64,000 bases of DNA from Microbacterium stercoris (lineage in GTDB: Bacteria > Actinomycetota > Actinomycetes > Actinomycetales > Microbacteriaceae). Below, in pieces: positions 8,642-18,092 of the stretch. Both the position numbers and the translations under genes were made by a program. The stretch lies in the NCBI RefSeq assembly GCF_017592545.1, contig NZ_JAGFOA010000003.1:291544-355543 (forward strand), written 5' to 3'. Below the pieces are notes generated by a model. That model searched no databases. It worked only from the letters and a program-made list of their open reading frames with translations, and was not told where the DNA came from. Positions within the stretch are counted from its first letter, which is position 1; every line of letters starts with the position of its first letter.

Positions 8642-11358
8642 CAGTCGTCGTCTCCGCCGGCGCCCGGGTTGCCCCCGTTGCCGTTTCCGTTTCCGTTGCC
8701 GCCGCCATCTCCGGGTCCGCCGCAGTTCGCGGACTCGTAGTTGACCGTGACGACCGTGCCTGCGGGCAGCACTTCGCCGGCGGCCGGGTTGGTGCCGGTC
8801 ACACGCCCCGCTCCCGCGTCGGCCTTCTCGGTGCAGGTGCCGGGCTGGGCGTTGAACTCCGCCCCGGCGACCGCCGCCATGGCGTTCTGCAACGACTGGC
8901 CCTTCGTCTCGGGAACCGTGCGGCCCTGGCCGTTGCTGGGCGAGATCGTGATCGTGGTGCCGACCGCGACCCGGCCGGGGCCAGGATCCTGCGTCTCGAT
9001 GACGCCGTTCGCACGGGTGCCCGGAACGGGGGAGCCCACGACCACCTGGAAGCCGGCGGCCTCGAGGATGCCCTGCGCCTCGGCCACGGGCTTGCCCACG
9101 ACATTGGGCAGGTCGGTCTCGGGCACCGCGGTGAGCGCGCGGTCAGCCGGCGGGAAGGCGTCACCGCCATAGAGCTCGTTCGCCCTGGCCTGGATGTCCC
9201 TGGAGATGAAGTAGCGCTGGTTGGAGAGCACGCCGTTGTCGACGTAGGTCTGGAAGAGATCGGTGTAGCCCTTGATGTTGCCGACCCAGACGAAGGTGGC
9301 GACCTTCGTCGAGGTCTGCACCATCGACGTGTGCGCGGTCTCGTGCGTACCGGTCTTGCCGATCACGGGGATGCCGTCGTTCGCCCGGGCCCGGACGCCG
9401 GTGCCGTTGCCGCTCATGACTCCCGCGAGCGCGTCGGCCGCGGTCGCCGCGACCTCCGGCTTGATCTTCTGCTCGCACGAGGAGGCGGGCAGGGGCAGCT
9501 CCTGGCCCTTCGCGTCGGTGACGCGGTCGATCGCCCTGGGCGTGCACTGCACGCCCTTGTTGGCGATCGTGCCGTAGACCGAGGCCATGCTCATGGGAGC
9601 GAAGTTGATCGATCCGAGCAGATCGAAGGGGCCCTGCACGGTGCGGTGCGGCTCCTTGTCGGGCGAGAGGGAGAGCGTGTCGCCGTGCTTGATCTCGGGA
9701 GTGCCGTCCTTGTTCGCATCGACGTCGCCGATCTGCATCGTCGTCACGTTGAGGCGATCGGCCACGCGCATGATGTCGCAGAGGTTCAGCTTCGCGGCCA
9801 TGGCGAAGTAACCCGAGTTGAGGGAGTCCCTCGTGAACCTCTTGGCGTCACCGCGGTAGCCGCCGACCCGTCCGAAGTTGTCGACCTTCGTGGTCTGCGG
9901 CACCGGCGTGCCGTCGCAGTTGAAGCCCTTGAACGCCTGGCGGTTGACGCCGTCCACGGGTTCACGAGTCGAGTGGCCCTTCTCCAGCCAGTCGAGCAAT
10001 GTGAAGACCTTGAACGTCGAGCCGACGCCGAATCCCGTCGAGCCGCCATGCTGGTAATCGGTGGCGAACACGATCGAGGACGATCCGCGCGGTGCGCTCG
10101 GATCCTCATCGAACTGGGTGTTCTGCGCCATCGCGAGCACACGTCCCGTGCCGACCTCGAGCGAGACGCCGGTGGAGCCGAGCTCGATGCCGTCCATCGC
10201 GCTCGGGATGCGGTCGCGGATCGCCTGCTCGGCGCTCTGCTGCAGGCGGAGATCCAGGGTGGTGTAGATGTTCAGGCCACCACGGCGCAGCGCCTTCTGG
10301 CGGTCTGCGGGCGTTTCGCCGAAGGCCGGGTCGTTCAGCACGATCGTCTTGACGTACTGGCAGAAGTACGCGGCGCCTCGGGCGGCCTGACAGCCCTGGT
10401 CGCTGTTCTTGATCGCGGGGACAACCGGGGCGGCCTTGGCCTCGTCGTATTCCGCGCGCGTGATCTTGCCGTCCTCGAACATGCGCCCGAGCACATAGTT
10501 GCGGCGGTCGAGGGTCGGCTTGAAGCCGTCGGCCTGGGAGTTCAGCCAGGTGCCGTCCTTGGCCTGCTTCGTGCCGCCCGGCATGTCGATGCGGTAGTAG
10601 TTCGGGTTCTGCACCATGCCGGCGAGGGTCGCCGCCTGCACGAGCGTCAGCTTGGACGCCGAGGTGCTGAAGTACCGCTGCGCGGCGGCCTCGATGCCGT
10701 ACGTGGTGCCGCCGAAGTTCGCGATGTTCAGGTAGCCGAGCAGGATGTCGTTCTTCGAGTACTTCTTCTCGAGACCGATCGCGTAGCGCATCTCCTGCAG
10801 CTTGCGCTCGATGCCGGCGGAGGCCTCGGAGACGGTTGCCTCGAGGTAGCAGGCGTCCTGCTCCTCCTTGGTGGCCTTCGACTGCTCGCATTCCTGGGTC
10901 AGCACGTTCTTCACGTACTGCTGCGTGATGGAGGAGCCACCGCGGGAGGTGCCGTCCTTCACGTTGCTCGCGACGGCCTTGATCGTGCCCATCAGGTCGA
11001 CGCCGCCGTGTTCGTAGAACTTCGGGTCCTCGCTGGAGATGAGGGCGTCGTACATCACCGTGGACACGCCCTCCCACTTCACCGGGATGCGGTTCTGGTC
11101 GTAGAACGACGCGAGTCCGCTGGGCTTGCCGGTGTTCGGATCCGTCACGAAGATGCGCGTCGGCAGCATCGGCTGGTTCACCGCGAGGTAGCTCGGCATG
11201 TTGTCGAACAGCGTGATCGCGCTCGACGCCGCGTACCCGGAGACCGCGATAGCAGGCGTCACCGTGGCGGTGACGAGCACACCAGCGACCGCGCTCAGAC
11301 CGACGAGCCCGAGCAGACCGCCGAGCACGCCGCTGGTCGTCCTTTTCCCATGAGGCAT
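8641..11358 (-). CDS. Class A penicillin-binding protein with C-terminal PASTA domains
   Basis: About 905 residues from the ATG at 11358; an upstream in-frame extension lacks any protein-like features. Order: short cytoplasmic tail, one transmembrane segment, glycosyltransferase family 51 domain (SSEDPKFYEHGG with the catalytic Glu, and RGGSSITQQYVKN), then a transpeptidase domain with STFK (nucleophile Ser), SLN and KTGTHETAH motifs, then two PASTA repeats and a Gly/Asn-rich, Asp-ended tail. It polymerises and cross-links peptidoglycan at the outer face of the membrane. PASTA domains bind peptidoglycan fragments or beta-lactams. It resembles PonA-type enzymes of actinobacteria and is followed by the coupled metallophosphoesterase gene. 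Confidence 0.93.
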   Translation of the reverse strand: MPHGKRTTSGVLGGLLGLVGLSAVAGVLVTATVTPAIAVSGYAASSAITLFDNMPSYLAVNQPMLPTRIFVTDPNTGKPSGLASFYDQNRIPVKWEGVSTVMYDALISSEDPKFYEHGGVDLMGTIKAVASNVKDGTSRGGSSITQQYVKNVLTQECEQSKATKEEQDACYLEATVSEASAGIERKLQEMRYAIGLEKKYSKNDILLGYLNIANFGGTTYGIEAAAQRYFSTSASKLTLVQAATLAGMVQNPNYYRIDMPGGTKQAKDGTWLNSQADGFKPTLDRRNYVLGRMFEDGKITRAEYDEAKAAPVVPAIKNSDQGCQAARGAAYFCQYVKTIVLNDPAFGETPADRQKALRRGGLNIYTTLDLRLQQSAEQAIRDRIPSAMDGIELGSTGVSLEVGTGRVLAMAQNTQFDEDPSAPRGSSSIVFATDYQHGGSTGFGVGSTFKVFTLLDWLEKGHSTREPVDGVNRQAFKGFNCDGTPVPQTTKVDNFGRVGGYRGDAKRFTRDSLNSGYFAMAAKLNLCDIMRVADRLNVTTMQIGDVDANKDGTPEIKHGDTLSLSPDKEPHRTVQGPFDLLGSINFAPMSMASVYGTIANKGVQCTPRAIDRVTDAKGQELPLPASSCEQKIKPEVAATAADALAGVMSGNGTGVRARANDGIPVIGKTGTHETAHTSMVQTSTKVATFVWVGNIKGYTDLFQTYVDNGVLSNQRYFISRDIQARANELYGGDAFPPADRALTAVPETDLPNVVGKPVAEAQGILEAAGFQVVVGSPVPGTRANGVIETQDPGPGRVAVGTTITISPSNGQGRTVPETKGQSLQNAMAAVAGAEFNAQPGTCTEKADAGAGRVTGTNPAAGEVLPAGTVVTVNYESANCGGPGDGGGNGNGNGNGGNPGAGGDDD

Positions 11359-11464
11359 AGGGTGATCGTAAGCCGTCGACCTGGGCGCTTTCCTGAATCC
11401 CGGGCGTGCCGTGGCGGCATCTTCGTCCGAGGCGCCCGTTCGCCCGTCCTGGAAGGACTGCTCC

Positions 11465-11692
11465 ATGACCACGTGGGAGTACCTCACCACACCGCTGCTG
11501 ATCCACAACACCGCGGCGATCCTGAACAACTGGGGCAAGCAGGGCTGGGAGCTCGTGCAGGTCGTGCCCAACAACGAGGGCGGGCTCGTCGCCTACTTCA
11601 AGCGCCCCGTCGGAGGCGGCACGGCCAACGCGGGCCTCGGCCACGCGGCTGAGGCGGCCAAGCAGTTCGAGGGCGAGGTGCAGGGCTCGTGA
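11465..11692 (+). CDS. Small DUF4177-like protein
   Basis: 75 residues from an ATG preceded by GGAAGG; an earlier in-frame ATG at 11411 has no good ribosome-binding site. The sequence MTTWEYLTTPLL and the WGKQGWELVQVVPN segment match the small DUF4177-type fold (a beta-strand then a helix with a W-E-L core). The function is unknown. The stop overlaps the GTG start of the RidA-type gene by 4 bp, so the pair forms an operon. Confidence 0.7.
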   Translation: MTTWEYLTTPLLIHNTAAILNNWGKQGWELVQVVPNNEGGLVAYFKRPVGGGTANAGLGHAAEAAKQFEGEVQGS

Positions 11693-12150
11693 GCATCTCC
11701 GCGCGTCTCGCTGAGCTCGGCATCGAGCTGCCGTCGGTCGTCCCGCCGGTGGCCGCCTACATCCCCGCCAAGGCCCACGGCGACCTCGTCCAGACCTCCG
11801 GTCAGCTGCCGATGGTCGCGGGTGCACTGCCCGCCACCGGCAAGGTCGGCGCCGAGGTCTCGGCCGAGAATGCCCGAGGCTATGCGCGTCAGTGCGCGCT
11901 CAACGCCCTCGCCGCGGCCGCGGCGGCCGTCGGCGGCGTCGACAAGCTGACGAGCGTCTTCAAGGTGACCGGATTCGTCGCCTCCGACCCGTCGTTCACC
12001 GGGCAGCCCGGCGTCATCAACGGCGCGAGCGAGACCCTGGCCGAGATCTTCGGCGACGCGGGTCAGCACTCGCGCTCCGCCGTCGGCGTCGCGGTGCTGC
12101 CGCTCGATGCCCCCGTCGAGGTCGAGGTCGTCTTCACGTTCGACGCGTGA
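11689..12150 (+). CDS. RidA/YjgF-family protein
   Basis: 153 residues of the RidA-like chorismate-mutase-fold family. Visible features are the QTSGQLPM strand near residue 36, a mid-protein LNALAAAAAAVGGVDKL helix, and the FVASDPSFTGQPGVINGASE loop. The archetype deaminates reactive enamine/imine intermediates; this protein is of the longer YjgF subgroup and lacks the full RidA active-site signature, so deaminase activity is uncertain. The GTG start overlaps the preceding small gene. Confidence 0.82.
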   Translation: MSISARLAELGIELPSVVPPVAAYIPAKAHGDLVQTSGQLPMVAGALPATGKVGAEVSAENARGYARQCALNALAAAAAAVGGVDKLTSVFKVTGFVASDPSFTGQPGVINGASETLAEIFGDAGQHSRSAVGVAVLPLDAPVEVEVVFTFDA

Positions 12151-12161
12151 GCTGAGACGCG

Positions 12162-12198
12162 AGAAGGCGCGGTCCGGATGATCCGGACCGCGCCTTCT
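12162..12198. terminator. Bidirectional terminator between ridA-like gene and acs
   Basis: Perfect 18-bp arms, AGAAGGCGCGGTCCGGAT at 12162-12179 and its complement at 12181-12198. It separates two convergent genes and reads as a terminator from either side. Confidence 0.85.
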
Positions 12199-12230
12199 GC
12201 GTTCACGCCTGCGAGGCCCCGTTCGTGCGC

Positions 12231-14207
12231 TCAGCGCACCTGGGCGGAGATCACGCTCATGACCGCGGTGTCGGCGAGGGTCGTGGTGTCGCCGACCTCG
12301 CGGCCCTCGGCGACGTCGCGCAGCAGGCGGCGCATGATCTTGCCGGAGCGGGTCTTGGGCAGCTCGCCGACGATGTAGATGTCGCGCGGGCGGGCGATCG
12401 CTCCGATCTGCGTGGAGACGTGCGCGCGCAGCTCGTTGGCCAGTCCCTCCGGTCCGTGCTCCTTGAGGTAGCTCTCCTTCAGGATCACGAAGGCGACCAC
12501 CGCCTGGCCCGTGGTCTCGTCGGAGGCGCCGACCACGGCGGCCTCCGCCGTGGCCTCATGCGCGACGAGCGACGACTCGATCTCGGCGGTCGACAGGCGG
12601 TGGCCCGAGACGTTCATCACGTCGTCGACCCGACCGAGCAGCCAGATGTCGCCGTCCTCGTCGAGCCGGGCGCCGTCGCCCGCGAAGTAGTAGCCCTGGT
12701 CCTGGAACTTGTCCCAGTAGGTCTCCTTGTAGCGCTCCGGGTCGCCCCAGATGCCGCGCAGCATGCTCGGCCACGGCTCGGTGATCACCAGGAGCCCGCC
12801 CGCGTCGTTGCCGACGGGGCTGCCGTCTTCGCCGACGACGTCGATCGAGATGCCCGGCAGCGGAACCTGCGCCGATCCGGGCTTCGTCTCGGTGACACCC
12901 GGCAGGGCGGAGACCATGATCGCGCCCGTCTCGGTCTGCCACCACGTGTCGACGATGGGGGTGGTGCCTGCGCCGATGACCTCGCGGTACCAGATCCAGG
13001 CCTCGGGGTTGATGGGCTCGCCCACCGAGCCGAGCACGCGCAGCGACGAGAGGTCGCGCGCCTGGGGGATCTGGCGGCCCTGCTTCATAAACGACCGGAT
13101 CGCCGTGGGCGCCGTGTAGAAGATCGTCACGCCGTACTTCTCGATGACGTCCCACCAGCGTCCGGGCTCGGGGTGCTCCGGGGTGCCCTCGTAGAGCACC
13201 TGCGTCGCACCGTTGGCGAGGGGGCCGTACACGACATACGAGTGTCCGGTGATCCAGCCGATGTCGGCGGTGCACCAGTAGACGTCGGTCTCGGGGTGCA
13301 GATCGAAGACGTTGCGGTGGGTGTAGGCCGCCTGCGTCAGGTAGCCGCCCGAGGTGTGCAGGATGCCCTTCGGCTTCCCAGTGGTGCCGGAGGTGTACAG
13401 GATGAACAGCGGCGTCTCGGCGGCGAAGGCCCGTGCCTCGTGCTCGTTCGAGGCCTGGGGCACGAGGTCGTGGTACCAGAGGTCGCGCTCGGCGTCCCAG
13501 TCCACCTCGTTGTCGCCGCGCTTGACGACGAGCACATGCTCGACCGTCTCCTGCACGCCCTGCCCGTTGCGGTCGGCGAGCGCCTGGTCGACGGCCGGCT
13601 TGAGCGGCGAGACCTTGCCCTTGCGCCAGCCGCCGTCGGCGGTGATGACGAGCTTGGCTCCGGCGTCGTCGATGCGCGAGCGCAGGCTGTCGGCGCTGAA
13701 GCCGCCGAAGATGACCGAGTGGATGGCCCCCACGCGCGCCACGGCGAGCATCGAGGCGACGGCCTCGGGGATCATCGGCAGGTAGATCGCGACGCGGTCG
13801 CCCTCGCCGACGCCGAGGTCCTCGAGCACGTTGGCGAGGCGCTTGACCTCGTCGGTGAGCTCGGCGTACGTGATGCGCCGGGCGTCACCGGGCTCGCCCT
13901 CCCACAGCAGCGCGACCCGGTCGCCGTTGCCGGCCTCCACGTGACGGTCGAGGCAGTTGTAGGCGACGTTCAGCTCGCCGTCGGCGAACCACTTCGCAAA
14001 GGGCGGGTTCGACCAGTCGAGGGTCTGCGTGAACGGTGTGCTCCAGTGCAGCAGCTCGCGCGACTGCGCGGCCCAGAAGCCCTCGCGGTCCGCCTGCGCC
14101 TTCTCGTAGAGCTCCGGGCCGGCGATCGCGGCGGCGGCGAACTCGGGCGAGGGCGCGAAGCGGCGGGTCTCGTCGAGCAGGTGGTCGATGGTGTTCTCAG
14201 CGCTCAT
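12231..14207 (-). CDS. acs: Acetyl-CoA synthetase (AMP-forming)
   Basis: 658 residues, full family length. It activates acetate to acetyl-AMP and then acetyl-CoA. The ATP-binding signature [11 protein letters not shown], the mid-domain [10 protein letters not shown], the hinge region [19 protein letters not shown] and the C-terminal [11 protein letters not shown] are present; the Lys in GKIM is the residue acetylated for control in related enzymes. It stands as a single leftward gene, divergent from the Tad operon. Confidence 0.96.
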   Translation of the reverse strand: MSAENTIDHLLDETRRFAPSPEFAAAAIAGPELYEKAQADREGFWAAQSRELLHWSTPFTQTLDWSNPPFAKWFADGELNVAYNCLDRHVEAGNGDRVALLWEGEPGDARRITYAELTDEVKRLANVLEDLGVGEGDRVAIYLPMIPEAVASMLAVARVGAIHSVIFGGFSADSLRSRIDDAGAKLVITADGGWRKGKVSPLKPAVDQALADRNGQGVQETVEHVLVVKRGDNEVDWDAERDLWYHDLVPQASNEHEARAFAAETPLFILYTSGTTGKPKGILHTSGGYLTQAAYTHRNVFDLHPETDVYWCTADIGWITGHSYVVYGPLANGATQVLYEGTPEHPEPGRWWDVIEKYGVTIFYTAPTAIRSFMKQGRQIPQARDLSSLRVLGSVGEPINPEAWIWYREVIGAGTTPIVDTWWQTETGAIMVSALPGVTETKPGSAQVPLPGISIDVVGEDGSPVGNDAGGLLVITEPWPSMLRGIWGDPERYKETYWDKFQDQGYYFAGDGARLDEDGDIWLLGRVDDVMNVSGHRLSTAEIESSLVAHEATAEAAVVGASDETTGQAVVAFVILKESYLKEHGPEGLANELRAHVSTQIGAIARPRDIYIVGELPKTRSGKIMRRLLRDVAEGREVGDTTTLADTAVMSVISAQVR

Positions 14208-14395
14208 CGCTTTCTGCGCTCCTTTGCGACAGTCGTACGCGGATCCTTCCGCAGGTCGACGGTACGGCGGCGGTCAACCGAGCGAGTACCGCCGAAAGTG
14301 GGTGACGTTCGTCCACAGCGCGCGTTTCGAGTCGGCTGGTCCCCGGATGCCGGATCCGCCGTCTCGGGCGCCGCTGCGCTGCCTAGCGTCGGGAC

Positions 14396-15457
14396 ATGAC
14401 TCATCCGTTCGTTGTGCAGGCCCGGGTTCCCCGGGGGCCGGATCCGCGCGGGTTGCACCGTCTGCGCACCGTTGAGGAGTCGGACGACGGCGTCGTGGAC
14501 GCGCCGCCGACGCCCCTGGCTCCCCTCGCGCCCTACCTCGCCGATCCCGCGGTCACCGACGTCTTCGTCAACGGCAGCCAGGGACTGTTCGTCGATCGCG
14601 GCGATGGGCCGCGGCCGGATCCGTCGTGGCGCGCGTCCGAGCGGGAGGTGCGCGAGCTCGCCGGTGCGTTGATCGCGAAGGGCGGGCGGCACATCGACGA
14701 TGCGACGCCCTGTGTCGACGTGCGGCTGGCCGACGGCATCCGGGTGCATGCCGTGCTGCCGCCGGTCGCGACGAACGGCACGGCCCTGTCGATCCGGATC
14801 CCGCGGCTGCGCGGCGCCGATCTCGAGACGCTCTGCGCGGGCGGATCCTTCGGGCCGGATGCTCTCGCCTGGCTGCTGCGCATCGTGCGCGACCGCGAGA
14901 ACGTGCTGATCAGCGGGGCAGCGGGCACCGGCAAGACCACGCTGCTGGGCGCCCTGCTCGCGCATGCGCCGGCGCACGAGCGCATCGTCACGATCGAGGA
15001 CGTCGCCGAGCTGCGCATCGCCCACCCGCATCACGTGTCGCTCGAAGCGCGGCAGGCCAATCTCGAGGGCGCGGGGGCGATCGATCTCGCGCGGCTCGTG
15101 CGCGAATCGCTGCGTATGCGTCCCGATCGCATCGTCGTCGGCGAGTGCCGTGGCGAGGAGGTGCGCGAGCTGCTGTCGGCCCTCAACACCGGGCATGACG
15201 GCGGCGCGGGCACTCTGCATGCCAGCGGGCTCGCGGAGGTGCCGGCACGCCTTGAGGCACTGGGCGCGCTGGCGGGGATGGACGATCACGCGATCGCCCG
15301 CCAGGTGTGCAGCGCCATCGGCTACGTGCTGCATCTCGAGCGTCACCCGGATGGCACGCGTCGCCTCGCGCGCGTCGGGCGCTTCACCGAGCAGTCCGGT
15401 CGCCTCGACATCGTCGAGGTCGCACCGTGGCGCACCGGAGCGGAGGCGGCGGCGTGA
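14396..15457 (+). CDS. tadA: Tad pilus assembly ATPase
   Basis: 353 residues of the TadA/CpaF/VirB11-like secretion ATPase family. The N-terminal part has the family turn DPAVTDVFVNGSQGLFVDRG; Walker A GAAGTGKTT lies near residue 180, followed by the VTIEDVAELRI Asp/Glu box, the GECRGEEVRELL Walker B region and a His box (GTLHASG). It powers Flp/Tad pilus assembly from the cytoplasmic face. First gene of the pilus operon; its stop overlaps the GTG start of the next gene. The ATG is preceded by only a weak ribosome-binding sequence. Confidence 0.9.
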   Translation: MTHPFVVQARVPRGPDPRGLHRLRTVEESDDGVVDAPPTPLAPLAPYLADPAVTDVFVNGSQGLFVDRGDGPRPDPSWRASEREVRELAGALIAKGGRHIDDATPCVDVRLADGIRVHAVLPPVATNGTALSIRIPRLRGADLETLCAGGSFGPDALAWLLRIVRDRENVLISGAAGTGKTTLLGALLAHAPAHERIVTIEDVAELRIAHPHHVSLEARQANLEGAGAIDLARLVRESLRMRPDRIVVGECRGEEVRELLSALNTGHDGGAGTLHASGLAEVPARLEALGALAGMDDHAIARQVCSAIGYVLHLERHPDGTRRLARVGRFTEQSGRLDIVEVAPWRTGAEAAA

Positions 15458-16470
15458 GCGCGGTGCGCGTCGGGCGGGAGTCGCGGCGACTCAGGATCGA
15501 TCGCACCGGAGCGTCCTCGGAGCGCCGGGGTTCCTCGTGGCACGGGGCGTCCGCGCGCCACGGCGCCTCGCGTCAGCGGCAGGAGCCCGGCCTCATCGCG
15601 GGCACGACCCTAAGACTCGCGGTGCTGCTGCAGGCGGGCGCGACGCCCGAGGCCGCCTGGCGACATCTCGCGGCGGCCGGTGATCCGACCGCGGGGCACG
15701 TCGCACGGCGGGCTGCGTCGGGCCTGTCGCTCGCCGAGGCCATCGAAGCCGAGGGCGCCGAGCCGGGCGGGAGCGCCTGGCGGGAGGTGGCCGCCGCCTG
15801 GGACGTGGCCTCGGCCGTGGGAGCCCCGCTGGCCGACTGCCTGCGGTCGATCGCCGCCGCCCTGCGCGATGCCTGCGAGGCGCAGGACGACGTGCGCATC
15901 GCCCTCGCCGAGCCGGCCGGCACCGCCAAGCTCATGACGTGGCTGCCGCTCGCGGGCCTGCTGCTGGGCTTCGCGCTCGGGTTCGATGTGCTCGGAGTGC
16001 TCTTCACCAATCCGCTCGGCATCGCGTGCCTGATCGCCGGCATCGTCCTGCTGGTGCTCGCGCGCACGTGGACGAGGCGCCTCGTGCGCGCGGCGCAGCC
16101 GCCCCCGGGCACCCCCGGCATGCACGCGGAGCTGACCGCGATCGCCCTCAGCGGCGGTGCCTCGATCGATCGTGCCGAGCGGCTCGTGGCCGAGGCGCCC
16201 GGCGGCCCGCGTCCGGGGGCCGAGGAGACCTCTGCCGTGCTGGCGCTCTCGCGCGATGCGGGGGTGCCGGGTGTCGAGCTGCTGCGGGCGACGGCCGCCC
16301 AGGAACGCCAGTCCGCCCGCACCGAGGGGCGACTGCGCGCCGCCCGGCTCGGCTCCCGCCTGCTCATCCCGCTCGGCGTGTGCACGCTGCCGGCGTTTCT
16401 CTGTCTCGGCGTCGCGCCCATGCTGCTCGGCGTGCTCGGCGCCACACCGCTTCCGGAGCTGCCCGGATGA
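15454..16470 (+). CDS. Tad pilus inner-membrane platform protein (TadB/TadC-like, T2SSF family)
   Basis: About 338 residues from the GTG overlapping the tadA stop. After an Arg-rich N-terminus comes a helical cytoplasmic region (residues about 45-165) typical of type II secretion F proteins. Two adjacent hydrophobic segments (WLPLAGLLLGFALGF and LGIACLIAGIVLLVLA) follow, then a second helical cytoplasmic region and a C-terminal membrane segment. The layout looks like TadB and TadC joined in one reading frame, where many actinobacteria have two genes. It would form the membrane platform on which TadA acts. Confidence 0.78.
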   Translation: MSAVRVGRESRRLRIDRTGASSERRGSSWHGASARHGASRQRQEPGLIAGTTLRLAVLLQAGATPEAAWRHLAAAGDPTAGHVARRAASGLSLAEAIEAEGAEPGGSAWREVAAAWDVASAVGAPLADCLRSIAAALRDACEAQDDVRIALAEPAGTAKLMTWLPLAGLLLGFALGFDVLGVLFTNPLGIACLIAGIVLLVLARTWTRRLVRAAQPPPGTPGMHAELTAIALSGGASIDRAERLVAEAPGGPRPGAEETSAVLALSRDAGVPGVELLRATAAQERQSARTEGRLRAARLGSRLLIPLGVCTLPAFLCLGVAPMLLGVLGATPLPELPG

Positions 16471-16524
16471 TCCGGGTCGCCCAGAAGAACGCAGTTCGCC
16501 TCTTACAGAAAGGAAGAAGGAGTT

Positions 16525-16635
16525 ATGTCGCAGTTCTCTTCACTCGGAGATCTCGTCTCCGACGAGACTGGAGCCTCGACCGCAGAGTATGCGATCGTCA
16601 CGATGGCAGCGGTGGCGTTCGGCGGTGTCCGTTAG
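16525..16635 (+). pseudogene. DUF4244 (Flp pilin-like) gene, 5' half, split by the prophage
   Basis: The ATG at 16525 follows a strong AGGAAGAAGGAG. Codons run MSQFSSLGDLVSDETG, then ASTAEYAIVTMAAVAF, the start of the hydrophobic pilin helix after a likely prepilin-peptidase site (G before ASTAEY). At the attL core the frame passes into phage DNA and stops after GGVR, giving only 36 residues. The missing C-terminal half is at 59050-59152 beyond the prophage. Joining the two at the core gives an uninterrupted MAAVAFAGVLVVIMRSGEV reading. In actinobacterial Tad loci this small protein sits between TadC and TadE and is the presumed major pilin-like subunit. Confidence 0.88.
16614..16619. other. 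attL core (serine-integrase attachment site)
   Basis: GGCGTT occurs here and again at 59059-59064, and joining the host DNA at these points restores the DUF4244 reading frame. The phage-side half carries TGTCCG at 16626-16631, the mirror of CGGACA at 59051-59056 on the other end. Confidence 0.85.
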
Positions 16636-18092
16636 TCGTAAGTACGCCAGACGGGCCAGGGGTCGAATCGCTGCCGCCAGACCCCGCCGCCCTTGCGTGG
16701 GGCGGGGAGGATAACGATGTGGCGTAGCAGTTGCCGCAGCACGCGGTTCTGGGAAGCGGGCGGCAGGTCCGTGAAGCCCTCGACCAGGTGAGGGACGAGG
16801 GCGAACAGGTCGCGATTCGGAGTCGGTGCGGCTCGGACGTGTCGCGCGCGGAGCGATGCGAGTTCGGCGTCGACTCGCGCGGACGTGGCACCGTAGGCGT
16901 CTTGGCTGATCTTGCCGTCGACGAGCAGCACGGTGAGGTCGGCAAGGCGCTTCTGCGCCTGACCGATCAGCCGCTCGAGCGCGGCGCGGTCCTCGAGAGC
17001 GCGCACCCGTTGTGCGGCCTCCGCCTCGGCGGCCGCGCGCAGCTCGGCGGCGCGCTCGGGTAGTGCTTCGATCCATTCGGTGAGGTAGCGCTCGACGACT
17101 GATCGCGAGATCACCATCGGGTGGGGGCACCGCGCGCGGCCGCGGTGGTAGGTGGCGCAGGAGTAGTAGCCGACACCGTCTTTCGAGGTAGATGAGGCGA
17201 ACATGGTCGATCCGCATCCGCAGCGCAGCAGGCCGGATGCCATGCGGAGGGTGCCGCGGGGCGGTTTTGTGGTGCTGGCGCGGCGCGCGCGGAACGCGTC
17301 CCATGTCTCCCTTGTGATGATCGCTGTGTGCGCGCCGGGTAGGTGGCCGGTGTCGGTGTGGATGAGCCCGGCGGCGAAACCGGAGTCGAGCACACGGGAT
17401 ACGGTGCGCGCTGACCACTCGTTGCCGTTGCGTGTGCGGTGGCCGCTCTCGTTGAGCCATCGCGCGATCGACGCCATGCCCGTGCCGGCGAGGGATCGCT
17501 GATACATCTCGGCGAGGATCGGTGCTTCGAGATCGTGGGGAGCGTAGGTGTCCGCGTCGCGATCGCGCACGTAGCCGTACCGCTCGCCGCCGGACGGGGG
17601 CAGGCCTTTGCGGCGGCGGCGGTCGAGCGTCTCGGCCCAGACCTCCCCCATTGATTCGGATTGGAACGCGGCGTACTCGGTCATCACGCCGCGCGCGAAG
17701 CGGCCGCTCGCGGTGGAGGTGTCGATCGGTTCGGTGACGGACTCAATGCGGCCGCCGGCGAGGTGCACGCGGTCGTCAGCGAGGGCCCAGTGCAGGCGGC
17801 TGCGGGAGAGGCGTGACCACTTCCAGAGGACGATGACGTCGGCGCGGTTGTCCTCGATTAGCCGCAGCGTCTCGACGACGCCAGGGCGCTTGTCCCACTT
17901 GCGGCCGGTGATCCGGTCGACCTGGACATCGACGACGGTGTATCCCCGCTGTTCGCAGTATTCGCGGCCGAGGTACTCCTGGGTCTCGATCGACTCGCTG
18001 TCCTCGCGCTCCTTCGACTGCCGGAGGTAGAGCACGGCGCGGTTGCCTGGGCGGGCGCCGCGGAGGGGGACGGGCGCTCGGCGGGCGGTCAT
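16632..18092 (-). CDS. Large serine integrase
   Basis: About 486 residues from the ATG at 18092, chosen because it overlaps the stop of the upstream gene (ATGA). The resolvase-type catalytic domain begins with VLYLRQSKERE (Ser26 the likely nucleophile) and continues through ESIETQ and LWKWSRLSRSRLHW with its conserved arginines. The recombinase domain follows (PPSGGERYGYV to TVSRVLDSGFAAGL). A zinc ribbon comes next (LLRCGCGS, then YYSCATYHRGRARC) with an Ala/Glu/Arg-rich coiled coil inside it. It recombines attP with attB in the DUF4244 gene. Its stop codon lies only 13 bases from the attL core. Confidence 0.95.
   Translation of the reverse strand: MTARRAPVPLRGARPGNRAVLYLRQSKEREDSESIETQEYLGREYCEQRGYTVVDVQVDRITGRKWDKRPGVVETLRLIEDNRADVIVLWKWSRLSRSRLHWALADDRVHLAGGRIESVTEPIDTSTASGRFARGVMTEYAAFQSESMGEVWAETLDRRRRKGLPPSGGERYGYVRDRDADTYAPHDLEAPILAEMYQRSLAGTGMASIARWLNESGHRTRNGNEWSARTVSRVLDSGFAAGLIHTDTGHLPGAHTAIITRETWDAFRARRASTTKPPRGTLRMASGLLRCGCGSTMFASSTSKDGVGYYSCATYHRGRARCPHPMVISRSVVERYLTEWIEALPERAAELRAAAEAEAAQRVRALEDRAALERLIGQAQKRLADLTVLLVDGKISQDAYGATSARVDAELASLRARHVRAAPTPNRDLFALVPHLVEGFTDLPPASQNRVLRQLLRHIVILPAPRKGGGVWRQRFDPWPVWRTYD

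Noticed and set aside
8632..11652. Long open frame on the plus strand (about 1000 codons) opposite the penicillin-binding protein gene
   Set aside because: It lies antisense to a gene with complete catalytic motifs. In GC-rich DNA such shadow frames are normal, and its product is low-complexity Arg/Gly/Val without domains.
16607..16613. CAGCGG as an alternative attachment core shared with 59055-59060
   Set aside because: Joining at CAGCGG would give MAAAFAGV, shortening the pilin helix by one residue against the MAAVAFAGV expected for the family, and the attP dyad is not centred on it.
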